The position numbers and the translations under genes were made by a program. DNA of 64,000 nucleotides from Eubacteriales bacterium (GTDB lineage Bacteria > Bacillota > Clostridia > Oscillospirales > CAG-382): assembly GCA_028705495.1 (NCBI GenBank), contig JAQWDK010000002.1, positions 1-64,000 of the forward strand. Direction: 5' to 3'. Below the pieces are notes generated by a model. That model had not been told where the DNA came from. It saw only the letters and a list, made by a program, of their open reading frames with translations, and did not search any database. Of the stretch, positions 7,861 through 16,528 are shown one piece after another (the first letter of the stretch is position 1; the number at the start of each line of letters is the position of its first letter).

Positions 7861-8478
7861 TTAATAATTTAAAGCTTGTCCCGCTTTATAATATTTCTCG
7901 GTTTGAGTTATAAAATAAAGCCACAGTTTCCCTTCATTTCTGGTGAAATCATCAATTTCAGGAGTGTATCGCATTTCGCGCGGACAGTTCTTTTTATCTA
8001 GCGCAAAATCATAATGCTGTTTGATAGCGGACATATCAAGTGAATATTTATGCAGTAAAGAAGCAGTTAATATAGCGGAGTTAGTTAGTGTTTTCTTGAA
8101 CTTCTCTTCCCATTCATCATAGGCTTCGCCTCTAAAGGTCTGAGGAAACCCATTTACGCAAATTTCTATTCCTATGCCGCCAAAGTTGCCCTCTCCATGA
8201 CCACCGTCGCTTGCATGCAAAGCGTTTTCGTTGTCGGGTATGTGGTAGTAAACAACCTTGTCGTCGACTGTATAATGCCAAGAAGCTTTGCGCGGATCGC
8301 TGAGAGATGACTGCGCAAACAAATAATCTGAGTGTGCCTTTGCATCCTGCGTAGGAGAGTAGTTGCCGGTATTATGTATAACAATGCATTTTTTCTCGTT
8401 ATTGATAATCCCAGGGCGTATAATAGCCGTTCGGGGTATAAAATTTGTAATAACCGTAAGATTGTCGTATAATTCCAT
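7861..8478 (-). CDS. N-acetylmuramoyl-L-alanine amidase (Amidase_2/T7-lysozyme type)
   Basis: This 205-residue enzyme cleaves the bond between N-acetylmuramic acid and L-Ala in peptidoglycan. The start at 8478 is chosen because AAGGAGATTGGTCTT stands directly before it; a longer frame to 8604 has no ribosome site and crosses the promoter. Zinc ligands of the Amidase_2 fold are visible: His35 in VIHNTGN, His155 in IKQHYDF and Cys165 in KKNCPREM. There is no signal peptide, so it resembles phage-type lysins or enzymes released by lysis or a nonclassical route. It is transcribed from a consensus promoter at 8506-8534 together with the downstream C39 protein. Confidence 0.88.
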   Translation of the reverse strand: MELYDNLTVITNFIPRTAIIRPGIINNEKKCIVIHNTGNYSPTQDAKAHSDYLFAQSSLSDPRKASWHYTVDDKVVYYHIPDNENALHASDGGHGEGNFGGIGIEICVNGFPQTFRGEAYDEWEEKFKKTLTNSAILTASLLHKYSLDMSAIKQHYDFALDKKNCPREMRYTPEIDDFTRNEGKLWLYFITQTEKYYKAGQALNY

Positions 8479-8505
8479 AAGACCAATCTCCTTTTTATTA
8501 CTGTC

Positions 8506-8534
8506 ATTATATAATAATATTCTTTTTTTGTCAA
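8506..8534 (-). promoter_or_regulatory. Sigma-A promoter of the amidase-C39 operon
   Basis: On the minus strand TTGACA (8534-8529), a 17-base A-rich spacer and TATAAT (8511-8506) match the consensus exactly. The amidase start codon is 28 bases downstream. Confidence 0.85.
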
Positions 8535-8733
8535 TAGTCGCCGTTCTTCGTGTTCTAAAAATGCTGCATTTACAAGGATTATAACAAATTTTGCGGTTTA
8601 TCATATTATATTAGCATGGAGCCGAATTTGCTATCATTATACCTTTACAGGTTTTTTGGTTGTAATCCTTGTTTTTTCTTTTTATCGGCTCTATACGCTT
8701 GAAACAATTAAACTCCGAAAGGAAAGATTAATC

Positions 8734-9099
8734 ATGTCCAATAATTGTATCTGTAATTTTGTCCACTGTATAAAAGACGGTATAAGGGATTGTTTCTGTC
8801 CCACAGTTCATCACAAGCCTGAACATCGTTGGGAATGTCAAGAGAACACTTGGGTTCGTCCTGACAACCGTTGCTGCCAGAAAAATTTGTGCTGGTGCCA
8901 TAACTCCAATCCTATTGGCGGTCATTTTGAAGACAAAAAATGTGAATGCGGCGACTTTGACAAAAAAGAATATGACTATAAATTCGACAATAATAATAAT
9001 GATAGCTACGTTCGCGATGAGTATGCTGACAAAGTTTTCGATTCAATCAGAAGCGGTCATTATAAAGCACAATCAGACAGACGTTGTTTCTACCGATAA
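8734..9099 (+). CDS. Cys-rich small protein, unknown function
   Basis: This 121-residue protein starts at the ATG preceded by GAAAGGAAAGATTAATC. Its first 77 residues contain 12 of 13 Cys, many as CxC or CC pairs (NNCICNF, RDCFCP, NRCCQKNLCWC, KKCECGDF), plus several His. The C-terminal part is hydrophilic and Asp/Asn/Tyr-rich (YKFDNNNND) and ends RRCFYR. There is no signal peptide or membrane segment. The pattern could bind metal or be cross-linked, as in some spore-coat proteins, but no named family is recognised. It stands alone, divergent from the amidase operon and followed by a strong hairpin shared with the feo operon. Confidence 0.7.
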   Translation: MSNNCICNFVHCIKDGIRDCFCPTVHHKPEHRWECQENTWVRPDNRCCQKNLCWCHNSNPIGGHFEDKKCECGDFDKKEYDYKFDNNNNDSYVRDEYADKVFDSIRSGHYKAQSDRRCFYR

Positions 9100-9116
9100 A
9101 TTAAATCTAAGAAGAA

Positions 9117-9142
9117 CCCGGAGCATTTTTTGTGCTCCGGGC
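9117..9142. terminator. Bidirectional hairpin between Cys-rich gene and feo operon
   Basis: A perfect 9-bp stem CCCGGAGCA/TGCTCCGGG closes on a T-rich loop. Both flanks are pyrimidine-rich on the outgoing strand but lack a long T run, so termination in each direction is likely but not ideal. Confidence 0.65.
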
Positions 9143-9147
9143 TCTAC

Positions 9148-9330
9148 TTATTTATTTCTACATTCCGGATGACAGAATGAAGAACTCGGGCAACCGGAAC
9201 AACAGCTTCCGCAACCAGCCTTCCCCCTTTTTTTATCTCTGATCATTTTAATAATTATAAGTGCAACTACTCCCGCAAGAGATGCAGTAATAATTATCGT
9301 AGAAAGATTTTCTGTAATAAATTGTATCAT
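9148..9330 (-). CDS. FeoB-associated Cys-rich membrane protein
   Basis: This 60-residue protein starts at MIQF (GGGAGTGAGCAAC upstream). An upstream start six codons earlier overlaps feoB's stop and has no ribosome site. It has one transmembrane helix at about residues 8-28 and a basic, Cys-rich cytoplasmic tail (GCGSCCSGCPSSSFCHPEC). This is the common FeoB-associated Cys-rich peptide of Firmicutes, which replaces FeoC in the ferrous iron uptake operon. Its exact role (metal chaperone, sensor or assembly factor) is not settled. It follows feoB by 14 bases and is the last gene of the operon. Confidence 0.85.
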   Translation of the reverse strand: MIQFITENLSTIIITASLAGVVALIIIKMIRDKKRGKAGCGSCCSGCPSSSFCHPECRNK

Positions 9331-9344
9331 GTTGCTCACTCCCT

Positions 9345-11732
9345 TCAAATTTTATGTTTAGATACTTTTTTATTAGGTCTGAATATAAGATAGACACCTA
9401 ATAGAATAATTGCAAAAGAAACCATAGTACCTGCTCTGAACTCCCCCTTAGTTATAAACATTCCTAACTGATATACGCAAAGTGAAACTGCATAAGCGAG
9501 GACAGTTTGGTAACCGACTGCAAAAATCGTCCATAAACCACTATTCATCTCTCGTCTTATCGCGCCGACAGCCGCAAAACACGGAGCGCAGAGAAGATTG
9601 AATACAAGGAAGGAAAAGCCAGCAATTGGAGTGTATGCTTTTGATATCTGATCCCATATCTCACTGCCTTTTTCACTTACTTCACCAAAACCGTAAAGAA
9701 CACCAAAAGTACCGACAACATTTTCTTTTGCTACAAGTCCTGTTAAAGTTGCTACCGTTGATTTCCAGTCACCCCACCCAAGTGGTTTGAAAATCCAAGC
9801 TATCGCACCTCCAATAGCTGCCAAAAAACCATCGGAAAGATTATCAACCATAACAATACTACCATCGGATATTCCAAAGTTGGAAAGGAACCATATTACA
9901 ATGGACGATAAAAGAATAATAGTACCGGCTTTCTTTATAAACGACGAACCGCGTTCCCACATGCTACGCAGTATGTTGCGTATTGTCGGCCAACGGTATG
10001 TTGGAAGTTCCATCACAAATGGAGCGGGTTCTCCGGAAAACAACTTCGTTTTCTTAAGAATAATACCAGATAAAATAACTGCTGCCATCCCAATAAAATA
10101 AGCAAGCGGAGCAACCCATGAAGATTTATTGAATAAAGCTCCAGCTATTAGAGCTATAACAGGAAGCTTTGCACTACAAGGTATAAACGATGTTGTTATA
10201 ATAGTTATTTTACGATCATGTTCGTTTTCTATCGTTCTTGAAGCCATAATACCCGGCACACTGCAACCGGTCCCAATAATAATCGGTATAAAAGATTTGC
10301 CCGAAAGACCAAACTTATGGAATATTCTGTCCATTATAAAAGCAATGCGAGACATATAACCGCATGATTCAAGGAATGCAAGAAACGCAAATAGTACAAG
10401 CATCTGGGGCACAAAACCGAGAACCGCGCCCACTCCACCTATTATTCCGTCTATTATAAGACTATTTAACCATGGTGCAGTATTTACTGAATCAAGCCCA
10501 TTTTCTACAAGGTTCGGGATGCCTGGTATCCAAACACCATAATTCGCTGGATTTGGTCTTTCGGAAAGAAGCGCATTTTTGTACATAACGAAATCTGCTA
10601 AAACTTCATCTATGATTTCGTTATCATCGTTTCGGATCTCAACTTTGACAATTAATTTCTCAGCTTCACCTGGATTAATACCTTGCTTTTTTGCTTCTGA
10701 TTCAAATGAGTTGATGATTGATATATCAAAATCATACTCAGCGGCAGCCTCTTCGTGCTCTTTTGAGCCAATGCTAAACAGATGCCAGCCTTCCCCGAAA
10801 ACACCCTCATTAGCCCAATCAGTTGCTATAGTACCGACTGTCGTTACAGAAACATAGTATACAAGCCACATAACTAAAGCAAATATAGGAAATGCCAGCC
10901 AGCGATTAGTGACAATTTTATCTATTTTGTCAGAGGTCGATAGATTACCGCGGTTATTTTTTGTGTAGCAAGAGTCTATTATCGATGTGATGAAATTGTA
11001 TCTCTCGTTTGCGATAATACTCTCCGAGTCATCACCACGTGTTTTTTCGACTGGTTTTATTATATCTTCAACATCGGGTATGGGTGAAAGAAACTGAGAA
11101 AGCTTTTCGTCTCGCTCGAAAAGTTTGACTACGTAAAAGCGATTTTGTTTATCGTCAATGTTTGGTAGCTTCTTTTCGATAGCTTTTAATGCTCTTTCGA
11201 TTTCATCAGGGAACTTATGTACTAGATTGCTTTTTTCATTACCTTCGGCAGCTGCTTCTACTGCTACTCTCGCTACCTCATCAATACCTTTTTCTTTTAA
11301 TGCGGAAATTGATACAATTTTGCATCCGAGTATTTTGGAAAGCGTTTCGACATTGATTTTATCACCGGATTTTTCAACTTCATCCATCATATTTGCAGCG
11401 ACAACAACTGGGATTCCAAGCTCTAAAAGCTGTGTTGTCAGGTAAAGATTGCGCTCAATATTAGTTCCGTCTACTATATTGAGGATAACATCAGGTTTTT
11501 CGTTTACTAAATAATTTCTTGCTACCACTTCTTCAAGTGAATACGGTGACAAAGAATATATGCCCGGTAAATCAATGATGGTAACATTTTTATCTGTTTT
11601 GAGTTTTCCTTCTTTTTTTTCGACTGTAACACCCGGCCAGTTACCTACGAATTGATTGGATCCCGTTAAGGCATTAAACAATGTGGTCTTACCGCTGTTA
11701 GGGTTACCGGCAAGAGCTATTTTTACTGACAT
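9345..11732 (-). CDS. feoB: Ferrous iron transporter FeoB
   Basis: This 795-residue inner-membrane transporter imports Fe2+. The cytosolic G domain shows G1 GNPNSGKT (residues 9-16), G3 DLPG (54-57) and G4 NMMD (114-117). A linker precedes the membrane part with the Gate regions: FVPQMLVLFAFLAFLESCGY, IIGTGCSVPGI and a second Cys-containing Gate motif FNLLCAPCFAAVGAIRRE near the C-terminus. A roughly 90-residue charged insert between the first membrane helices is the extracytoplasmic loop seen in clostridial FeoB. The start has GGGGGAAAATTC upstream. It is second in the operon feoA-feoB-Cys-rich peptide. A DtxR-like palindrome lies just ahead of it as well as in the operon promoter. Confidence 0.97.
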   Translation of the reverse strand: MSVKIALAGNPNSGKTTLFNALTGSNQFVGNWPGVTVEKKEGKLKTDKNVTIIDLPGIYSLSPYSLEEVVARNYLVNEKPDVILNIVDGTNIERNLYLTTQLLELGIPVVVAANMMDEVEKSGDKINVETLSKILGCKIVSISALKEKGIDEVARVAVEAAAEGNEKSNLVHKFPDEIERALKAIEKKLPNIDDKQNRFYVVKLFERDEKLSQFLSPIPDVEDIIKPVEKTRGDDSESIIANERYNFITSIIDSCYTKNNRGNLSTSDKIDKIVTNRWLAFPIFALVMWLVYYVSVTTVGTIATDWANEGVFGEGWHLFSIGSKEHEEAAAEYDFDISIINSFESEAKKQGINPGEAEKLIVKVEIRNDDNEIIDEVLADFVMYKNALLSERPNPANYGVWIPGIPNLVENGLDSVNTAPWLNSLIIDGIIGGVGAVLGFVPQMLVLFAFLAFLESCGYMSRIAFIMDRIFHKFGLSGKSFIPIIIGTGCSVPGIMASRTIENEHDRKITIITTSFIPCSAKLPVIALIAGALFNKSSWVAPLAYFIGMAAVILSGIILKKTKLFSGEPAPFVMELPTYRWPTIRNILRSMWERGSSFIKKAGTIILLSSIVIWFLSNFGISDGSIVMVDNLSDGFLAAIGGAIAWIFKPLGWGDWKSTVATLTGLVAKENVVGTFGVLYGFGEVSEKGSEIWDQISKAYTPIAGFSFLVFNLLCAPCFAAVGAIRREMNSGLWTIFAVGYQTVLAYAVSLCVYQLGMFITKGEFRAGTMVSFAIILLGVYLIFRPNKKVSKHKI

Positions 11733-11752
11733 GAATTTTCCCCCTGGTTTAC

Positions 11753-11778
11753 CTCAAGTTAGACTTGCCTAACTTGAG
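11753..11778 (-). promoter_or_regulatory. Palindrome with DtxR/IdeR-like half-sites between feoA and feoB
   Basis: CTCAAGTTAG-ACTTGC-CTAACTTGAG is a perfect 10-bp inverted repeat. Its core GTTAG-N6-CTAAC (11758-11773) is identical in layout to the site in the feoA promoter. It may be a second metal-repressor operator or an RNA hairpin that separates feoA and feoB expression. Confidence 0.6.
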
Positions 11779-11815
11779 CTCTATAAAAAAGCGGATGTAA
11801 TCCGCAAATATTTTG

Positions 11816-12040
11816 TTATATCACTTCAATCATTTCTGCATCTGCTTTTCTGATTGTTAACTCATAACCCCTCACGGAAATTTCAATTGGATCACCGAGA
11901 GGAGCCACTTTTCTTACAAATACAGGCGTTCCTTTTGTAATGCCCATGTCCATAAAACGGCGTTTAATTGCACCCTTTCCACGAACAGCAGAAACAGTGA
12001 CTGTTTTGCCACAACATATATCTCTGAGGGTTTGCACCAT
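11816..12040 (-). CDS. feoA: FeoA, SH3-like partner of FeoB
   Basis: This 74-residue cytosolic protein has the FeoA SH3-like fold (TVSAVRGKGAIKRRFMDMGI, then TPVFVRKVAPLGDPIEISVR and GYELTIRKADAEMIEV). FeoA is required for full FeoB-dependent Fe2+ uptake and probably contacts its G domain. The start has AGAAGGTGAAGCA upstream. First gene of the feo operon, 83 bases ahead of feoB, with an iron-box-like operator in its promoter. Confidence 0.95.
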   Translation of the reverse strand: MVQTLRDICCGKTVTVSAVRGKGAIKRRFMDMGITKGTPVFVRKVAPLGDPIEISVRGYELTIRKADAEMIEVI

Positions 12041-12074
12041 TGCTTCACCTTCTAACTCTTTATTTTATGTGTAC

Positions 12075-12103
12075 AGGTTAGCATAGACTAACTGGTTTGT
12101 CAA
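12075..12103 (-). promoter_or_regulatory. feo operon promoter overlapped by DtxR-like operator
   Basis: On the minus strand TTGACA (12103-12098), 17 bases, then TAACCT (12080-12075). The palindrome GTTAG-N6-CTAAC at 12077-12092 covers the spacer and most of the -10, so a bound repressor would block RNA polymerase. The half-sites resemble those of DtxR/IdeR/MntR-family metal repressors. Iron control of feo is well known; the specific regulator here is inferred. Confidence 0.65.
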
Positions 12104-12300
12104 CAGGTTTTACAAATAATATTCCCTTTACAACACGAAACGGCATGTGGTATAATAAATTTGATAAAATAGTCGGATTTTTTGACATTTTCACAACAAG
12201 CTGATTGATAACACTCAACACTGCATGATATTCAAATACATGCATAATATATGACACTCCCACAAAAGCAAAAATTGGATTGTTAAATTGTAGGTATAAT

Positions 12301-13578
12301 ATGGACAAATTTCGCATCGACTTAAATGATCTACTTATTAGCGTTTCAAATGCTCAAGGACTCGTTTCTCCAGAGCTTTTCAATCACCAGCAGATGGTAG
12401 CATACCTGTCCTTTAGAATCGCTGAAAAATTAATGAAGGACGAAAATGCTTGCCGTGAAGTATTCCTTGCTTCTTTAATTCACGATGTAGGCGCTCTTAC
12501 CGAGGACGAAATCGCAAATATTGTAAAAGTAGATTATGCAGAAGACAATTTGCATTCATACCGTGGAGCATTGCTTTTTGATAATTTCAAGCCGATGAAA
12601 AAAATAGCAAGATTGATACGCTACCATCATACATATTGGAATTACGGTAACTGGTTAGGTTTAGACGGAGAAAAAATCCCACGTGAAGCACAGATAATTC
12701 ACCTTGCTGACAGAGTTTCAATCGCCGTTTCAAAACAAATGGGCAGTAAAAATAATAACGTTTTTACTGTTGTAGAATCGGTTATTTCAATGTTAAAAAA
12801 CCATATAGGAAATAGGTTTGATCAAGAGACTTTTAAAGCTTTAGAAGATCTCAGCAAAATAGAATCTGTATGGCTTGACCTCATTTCAAAGGACCCTATA
12901 TCACATGTTCCGTTAAATATAACAAATTCATATATTGTTCTTGATATTGACGACATCATTACAATTGCTTCTATTTTCGCTCAGATAATAGATTTCCGGA
13001 GCGGCTTCACTTCAAGGCATTCAGCCGGAGTTGCAACAACTGCTCACAAGCTTGCAGTTTTAGCCGGTTTGTCTCCTTTGGAATGTAAGATGATGTTAAT
13101 CGCAGGATATCTCCACGATTTAGGCAAAATCGCTATTCCTTCTTCCATATTGGAAAAGCCCGATAAGCTTGACGATAATGAAACAAAAATTATGCGTTCT
13201 CATACATATTATACCTACAAGCTCTTAAGTGAAGTAAAGGAATTTGATACAATCAATAAGTGGGCTGCATTCCACCATGAAAGGCTCGATGGAAACGGTT
13301 ATCCATTTCATATAGAAGGTGAAAACTTAACATTAGGCTCTCGGATTATGGCGGTAGCAGATATTTTCACAGCAATAACGGAAAATCGCCCTTACAGAAT
13401 TGGAATGAAGGACGAAACAGCTATAAGGGTTCTTCGTAATATGGCAAAAACAGGCGGGATCGACCCAAGGATTACAACCTTACTGATATCGAATTTTAAC
13501 GATATTAATAATCTGCGAGCACAAGCACAAACAGAAGCAGCTAACAGATATCAGGAATTTATGAATACTTACATATAG
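12301..13578 (+). CDS. Protein with two HD domains, C-terminal HD-GYP (c-di-GMP phosphodiesterase-like)
   Basis: This 425-residue cytosolic protein starts at the ATG preceded by GTAGGTATAAT; a TTG seven codons earlier is less likely. The N-terminal half is an HD-type domain (LIHDVGA, His61-Asp62; YHHTYWNYGN near 109). The C-terminal half is a full HD-GYP domain: RHSAGVATTAHK (His240), LHDLGKIAIP (His272-Asp273), His301, and HHERLDGNGYP (325-335), the GYP signature of c-di-GMP hydrolases. No receiver or sensor domain is present, so input may come through the first HD domain. It is a single gene, divergent from feo, ended by a strong hairpin. Confidence 0.85.
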   Translation: MDKFRIDLNDLLISVSNAQGLVSPELFNHQQMVAYLSFRIAEKLMKDENACREVFLASLIHDVGALTEDEIANIVKVDYAEDNLHSYRGALLFDNFKPMKKIARLIRYHHTYWNYGNWLGLDGEKIPREAQIIHLADRVSIAVSKQMGSKNNNVFTVVESVISMLKNHIGNRFDQETFKALEDLSKIESVWLDLISKDPISHVPLNITNSYIVLDIDDIITIASIFAQIIDFRSGFTSRHSAGVATTAHKLAVLAGLSPLECKMMLIAGYLHDLGKIAIPSSILEKPDKLDDNETKIMRSHTYYTYKLLSEVKEFDTINKWAAFHHERLDGNGYPFHIEGENLTLGSRIMAVADIFTAITENRPYRIGMKDETAIRVLRNMAKTGGIDPRITTLLISNFNDINNLRAQAQTEAANRYQEFMNTYI

Positions 13579-13582
13579 CAGA

Positions 13583-13621
13583 AAAAGCTTTTCGCAAATA
13601 GAATTTGCGAAAAGCTTTTTT
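13583..13621. terminator. Strong bidirectional terminator
   Basis: A long stem AAAAGCTTTTCGCAAAT with ATTTGCGAAAAGCTTTT around a 3-base loop, T-rich at the outgoing end on both strands, lies between the convergent HD-GYP and solute-binding protein genes. Confidence 0.85.
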
Positions 13622-13640
13622 AAGATTTTAATAAAAAAAT

Positions 13641-15137
13641 CTAGCTCATCTCGTCGTATTTTATAAGAGCGGTTTCGATAGCACCATTAATTATATCCTC
13701 AATTGCTCTGAAATCGGATTCATAGGTATTAACACCTTTTGAAACGGATTTGCTTGCGAGCCCGATGACTCCGCCAAAGTTAAATATCGACCCGACATCG
13801 TATAACCTGCTGCTAAGAATAATATCGAGCATTTTTACATCATCGCTATTATCGAGGTTTTGAAGGTTTAGCGTAGTTTTATAATACGCTTTATTTAAGC
13901 TATTTTCAGTATATTTGCTGTAATATCCAAGTGCTTCAAGAGCAAAAGTTGTAGCTTCGAAATTATCTCTATTTGTTTTAGGTATACCAATAACACTGGA
14001 CTGATACACATTTACTGCGTTATAGTATTCTTTTTGGTCCTTATCAGCTTTGGGTATAGGTAGAACACCATAAGTAACTTTGAGCACTTCATCAGTTTTT
14101 CTAAGGCTTGTTAAAGATGAAATCGTTGTATTGTAGAGTAGCCCACGATTATCCATAAATATTTTTGTTACTTCACCCCATCCGCCTTCAAAGCCGTCTG
14201 CAAGGAGTGAAATTTGTTTATCGCCTAAAATATCAAAAACTTTTGCAAAAACACTATGAGCTTTAACGCTGTTCGCGGTTACTGCAGGAATACCGTTGTC
14301 ATCTTTTTCAACGAGAGATAAGCCACTTCCGTTCAACAGAATTGTTCCAGCATAGTTGTGTGCGAGACTTCCCCACACAGATTTAAGGTTGTAGCTTCCA
14401 TATTCATCAGCCTGACGTGCAGCTATTGCAAGTTCGCGATACTTGTCAAGCGTCCAATCACCGTCATATACGAGGTCATACAAATTACCAAGCTGCTTTT
14501 CTTCTGCAAGTGATTTGCTAAAAACCGTACAATATGTATAATCATCGTCGGTGATAATGAGATCTCCAGCTACAAGAAAGTGCTTATCAAGGAGTGAAAG
14601 GTTTTCATTAAAGCGGCTGTCCCACCATGATTTGCTTAAATCGATATAACTTGTAACATTACTGTCAGAGAGGTTATCGATGCACCAAAAATAATCAGAC
14701 AATACATGCTGCGCCATCCAAGTAACACCATCGCATATCATATCGTAATCGGATACGTCGGTTTGTATAATCTCCGCGACTTTATCCTTAGGATATGATT
14801 CCTGTACTGTTACGATTTTGATGCCGTACTTTTCTTCGATTAATCTGTTTCGGTAGTCAACAGTATCGTTGATAATGTTGTTTTCCATCTCTTCGATCGG
14901 TGCAAATTGAACTGTACCGAATCCATGCCTTCCGGTTGAAACGGATAAAACCGTTAAAGTCAAGTCGCCCCAGTTCTTATCTGGAAGTCCGATTTTTTCG
15001 ATATTCTCATCAATGTTTGATACATCTGAAACTGTCGATTGATTGCCGTCATTCGATTTATCTGTATCGATGACGCAACCAGCAATTAAGGGAAAGAGCA
15101 AGAAAACGATAAACAAAAACGCTGCGATTTTCTTCAT
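13641..15137 (-). CDS. Extracellular solute-binding lipoprotein (family 1, sugar-type)
   Basis: This 498-residue protein starts at MKKIAAFLF (AAAGGG 12 bases upstream) and has a signal peptide with lipobox LIAGC, so it is anchored on the outer face of the membrane. The body reads like a family 1 carbohydrate-binding ABC component: YDMICDGVTWMAQHVLSDYF, SWWDSRFNENLSL, DGDWTLDKYRELAIAARQ, YNAVNVYQSSVIGIPKTN. No ABC permease or ATPase gene lies nearby, so it is an orphan that would have to share a transporter encoded elsewhere. Ligand is unknown. Confidence 0.8.
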   Translation of the reverse strand: MKKIAAFLFIVFLLFPLIAGCVIDTDKSNDGNQSTVSDVSNIDENIEKIGLPDKNWGDLTLTVLSVSTGRHGFGTVQFAPIEEMENNIINDTVDYRNRLIEEKYGIKIVTVQESYPKDKVAEIIQTDVSDYDMICDGVTWMAQHVLSDYFWCIDNLSDSNVTSYIDLSKSWWDSRFNENLSLLDKHFLVAGDLIITDDDYTYCTVFSKSLAEEKQLGNLYDLVYDGDWTLDKYRELAIAARQADEYGSYNLKSVWGSLAHNYAGTILLNGSGLSLVEKDDNGIPAVTANSVKAHSVFAKVFDILGDKQISLLADGFEGGWGEVTKIFMDNRGLLYNTTISSLTSLRKTDEVLKVTYGVLPIPKADKDQKEYYNAVNVYQSSVIGIPKTNRDNFEATTFALEALGYYSKYTENSLNKAYYKTTLNLQNLDNSDDVKMLDIILSSRLYDVGSIFNFGGVIGLASKSVSKGVNTYESDFRAIEDIINGAIETALIKYDEMS

Positions 15138-15267
15138 TGTTATGACCAACCCTTTCTTATTTAAGAGATTGAGGATTTATCTTTTAATCTTTGAACTCCT
15201 TATATTGTTTTGCTCATACGATTAGATATCAAATTAATAATATATATCAGCTGAGTTATCGACAGTT

Positions 15268-16332
15268 TTATATTGAGATTATGTCTACCATTTCGTAAAG
15301 ATTCTTTTTACGTTCAACTCGTCTCTCGACTTTTGCACGCATTATGTTAATTACTTCTTCGGATAAATTATCAAGGTCGCCAGGTTTAATTTTATTGTTG
15401 TGCATCTTATCCATTATCTGAGAGAGTTTTATATCAATCGATGTAATATCGTTACCCTCGAGGCAAACGACTTTATCTGCAATTCCGTTAGTAAGCAGTT
15501 CTACCGCTTCACAACCCAATCTTGTTGCAAGAACCCTATCAACAAGAGTTGGAGAACCTCCACGCTGGATATGCCCGAGCTTTGCATAATTTGTGCTAAT
15601 GCCGGTTTTTGTCTGAACCTGTTCTGCGAGCGATTCACTGAAAAGTCTACCGGTCCCTTCAGAAACGATAACAATAAAGCAGCGTTTGCCGTTTTGTTTT
15701 CCGGCAATCATCTTCTCATATAAATATTCTTCATCAAAAGGATATTCACGGATAGCGACAGCAGTCGCGCCGAGAGCGATAGCTGTATTTACCGCTATGT
15801 CACCAGCATTTCTGCCCATTACTTCAACCACATTACATCTCGCATGGCTTTCGCCTGTGTCACGAAGTCTGTCGACCATGCTGAGAACAGTATTCATTGC
15901 TGTATCAAATCCAACTGTAGCATCAGTGCATGCGATATCGTTATCGATTGTAGCAGGGATCCCGATACAAGGTATGCCATATCTGCAAAGATCATTCGCA
16001 CCTCTGAATGTACCGTCACCACCTATGGTTACGATTCCATCAATGCCGTTTTCATGACAAACCTCGACAGCTTTACGCAGTCCGGCATCTGTTTTGAACT
16101 CATCACAACGAGAAGTGTATAGCATTGTTCCGCCGTGGTTAATGACAAGAGAAACATCCCTTTCTTTCATCGGCCTGAACTGATTTTCAAGAAGCCCCTT
16201 AAAGCCATTGTAAATACCAACGACTTCTATATTTTTGTGAATTGCGTAGCGTGTAACAGCACGAATTGCAGCATTCATGCCCGGGGCATCGCCGCCTGAA
16301 GTCAACACACCGATTTTTTTAAACTGCGCCAT
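15268..16332 (-). CDS. pfkA: 6-phosphofructokinase, ATP-dependent
   Basis: This 354-residue enzyme phosphorylates fructose 6-phosphate to fructose 1,6-bisphosphate in glycolysis. Visible motifs are GVLTSGGDAPGMNAAIR at the N-terminus, GGDGT (residues 104-108; Gly at the fourth position marks ATP rather than PPi use), PATIDNDI with the catalytic Asp130, EVMGRNAGDIA, and LGHIQRGGSPT. It is about 30 residues longer than the E. coli enzyme because of a charged C-terminal extension (MRAKVERRVERKKNLYEM). The ribosome site is GGAGGTCCCTAA. It stands alone between the solute-binding gene and the helicase operon. Confidence 0.95.
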   Translation of the reverse strand: MAQFKKIGVLTSGGDAPGMNAAIRAVTRYAIHKNIEVVGIYNGFKGLLENQFRPMKERDVSLVINHGGTMLYTSRCDEFKTDAGLRKAVEVCHENGIDGIVTIGGDGTFRGANDLCRYGIPCIGIPATIDNDIACTDATVGFDTAMNTVLSMVDRLRDTGESHARCNVVEVMGRNAGDIAVNTAIALGATAVAIREYPFDEEYLYEKMIAGKQNGKRCFIVIVSEGTGRLFSESLAEQVQTKTGISTNYAKLGHIQRGGSPTLVDRVLATRLGCEAVELLTNGIADKVVCLEGNDITSIDIKLSQIMDKMHNNKIKPGDLDNLSEEVINIMRAKVERRVERKKNLYEMVDIISI

Positions 16333-16528
16333 TTAGGGACCTCCGAAAAATTCAAATTTCTTCTACTTTAATTTTATCACCAAAATAGAAAAAAAGCAAC
16401 CATGTGACGCTATTTTGTGCTTATTCATTCCGTTAAATTGATTTGCATAAATTAATTCAAATCTGTAGATATAAACATAATCACGAATACTCTTCTGTTG
16501 CTGAAATGAAGCATTTATTTAAAATCTT

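Noticed and set aside
8479..8604. Longer start of the amidase
   Set aside because: It would cross the TTGACA/TATAAT promoter and lacks a ribosome site, while the start at 8478 has AAGGAG.
9787..11445. Several plus-strand frames inside feoB
   Set aside because: They are shadows of the conserved feoB coding sequence, without ribosome sites or families.
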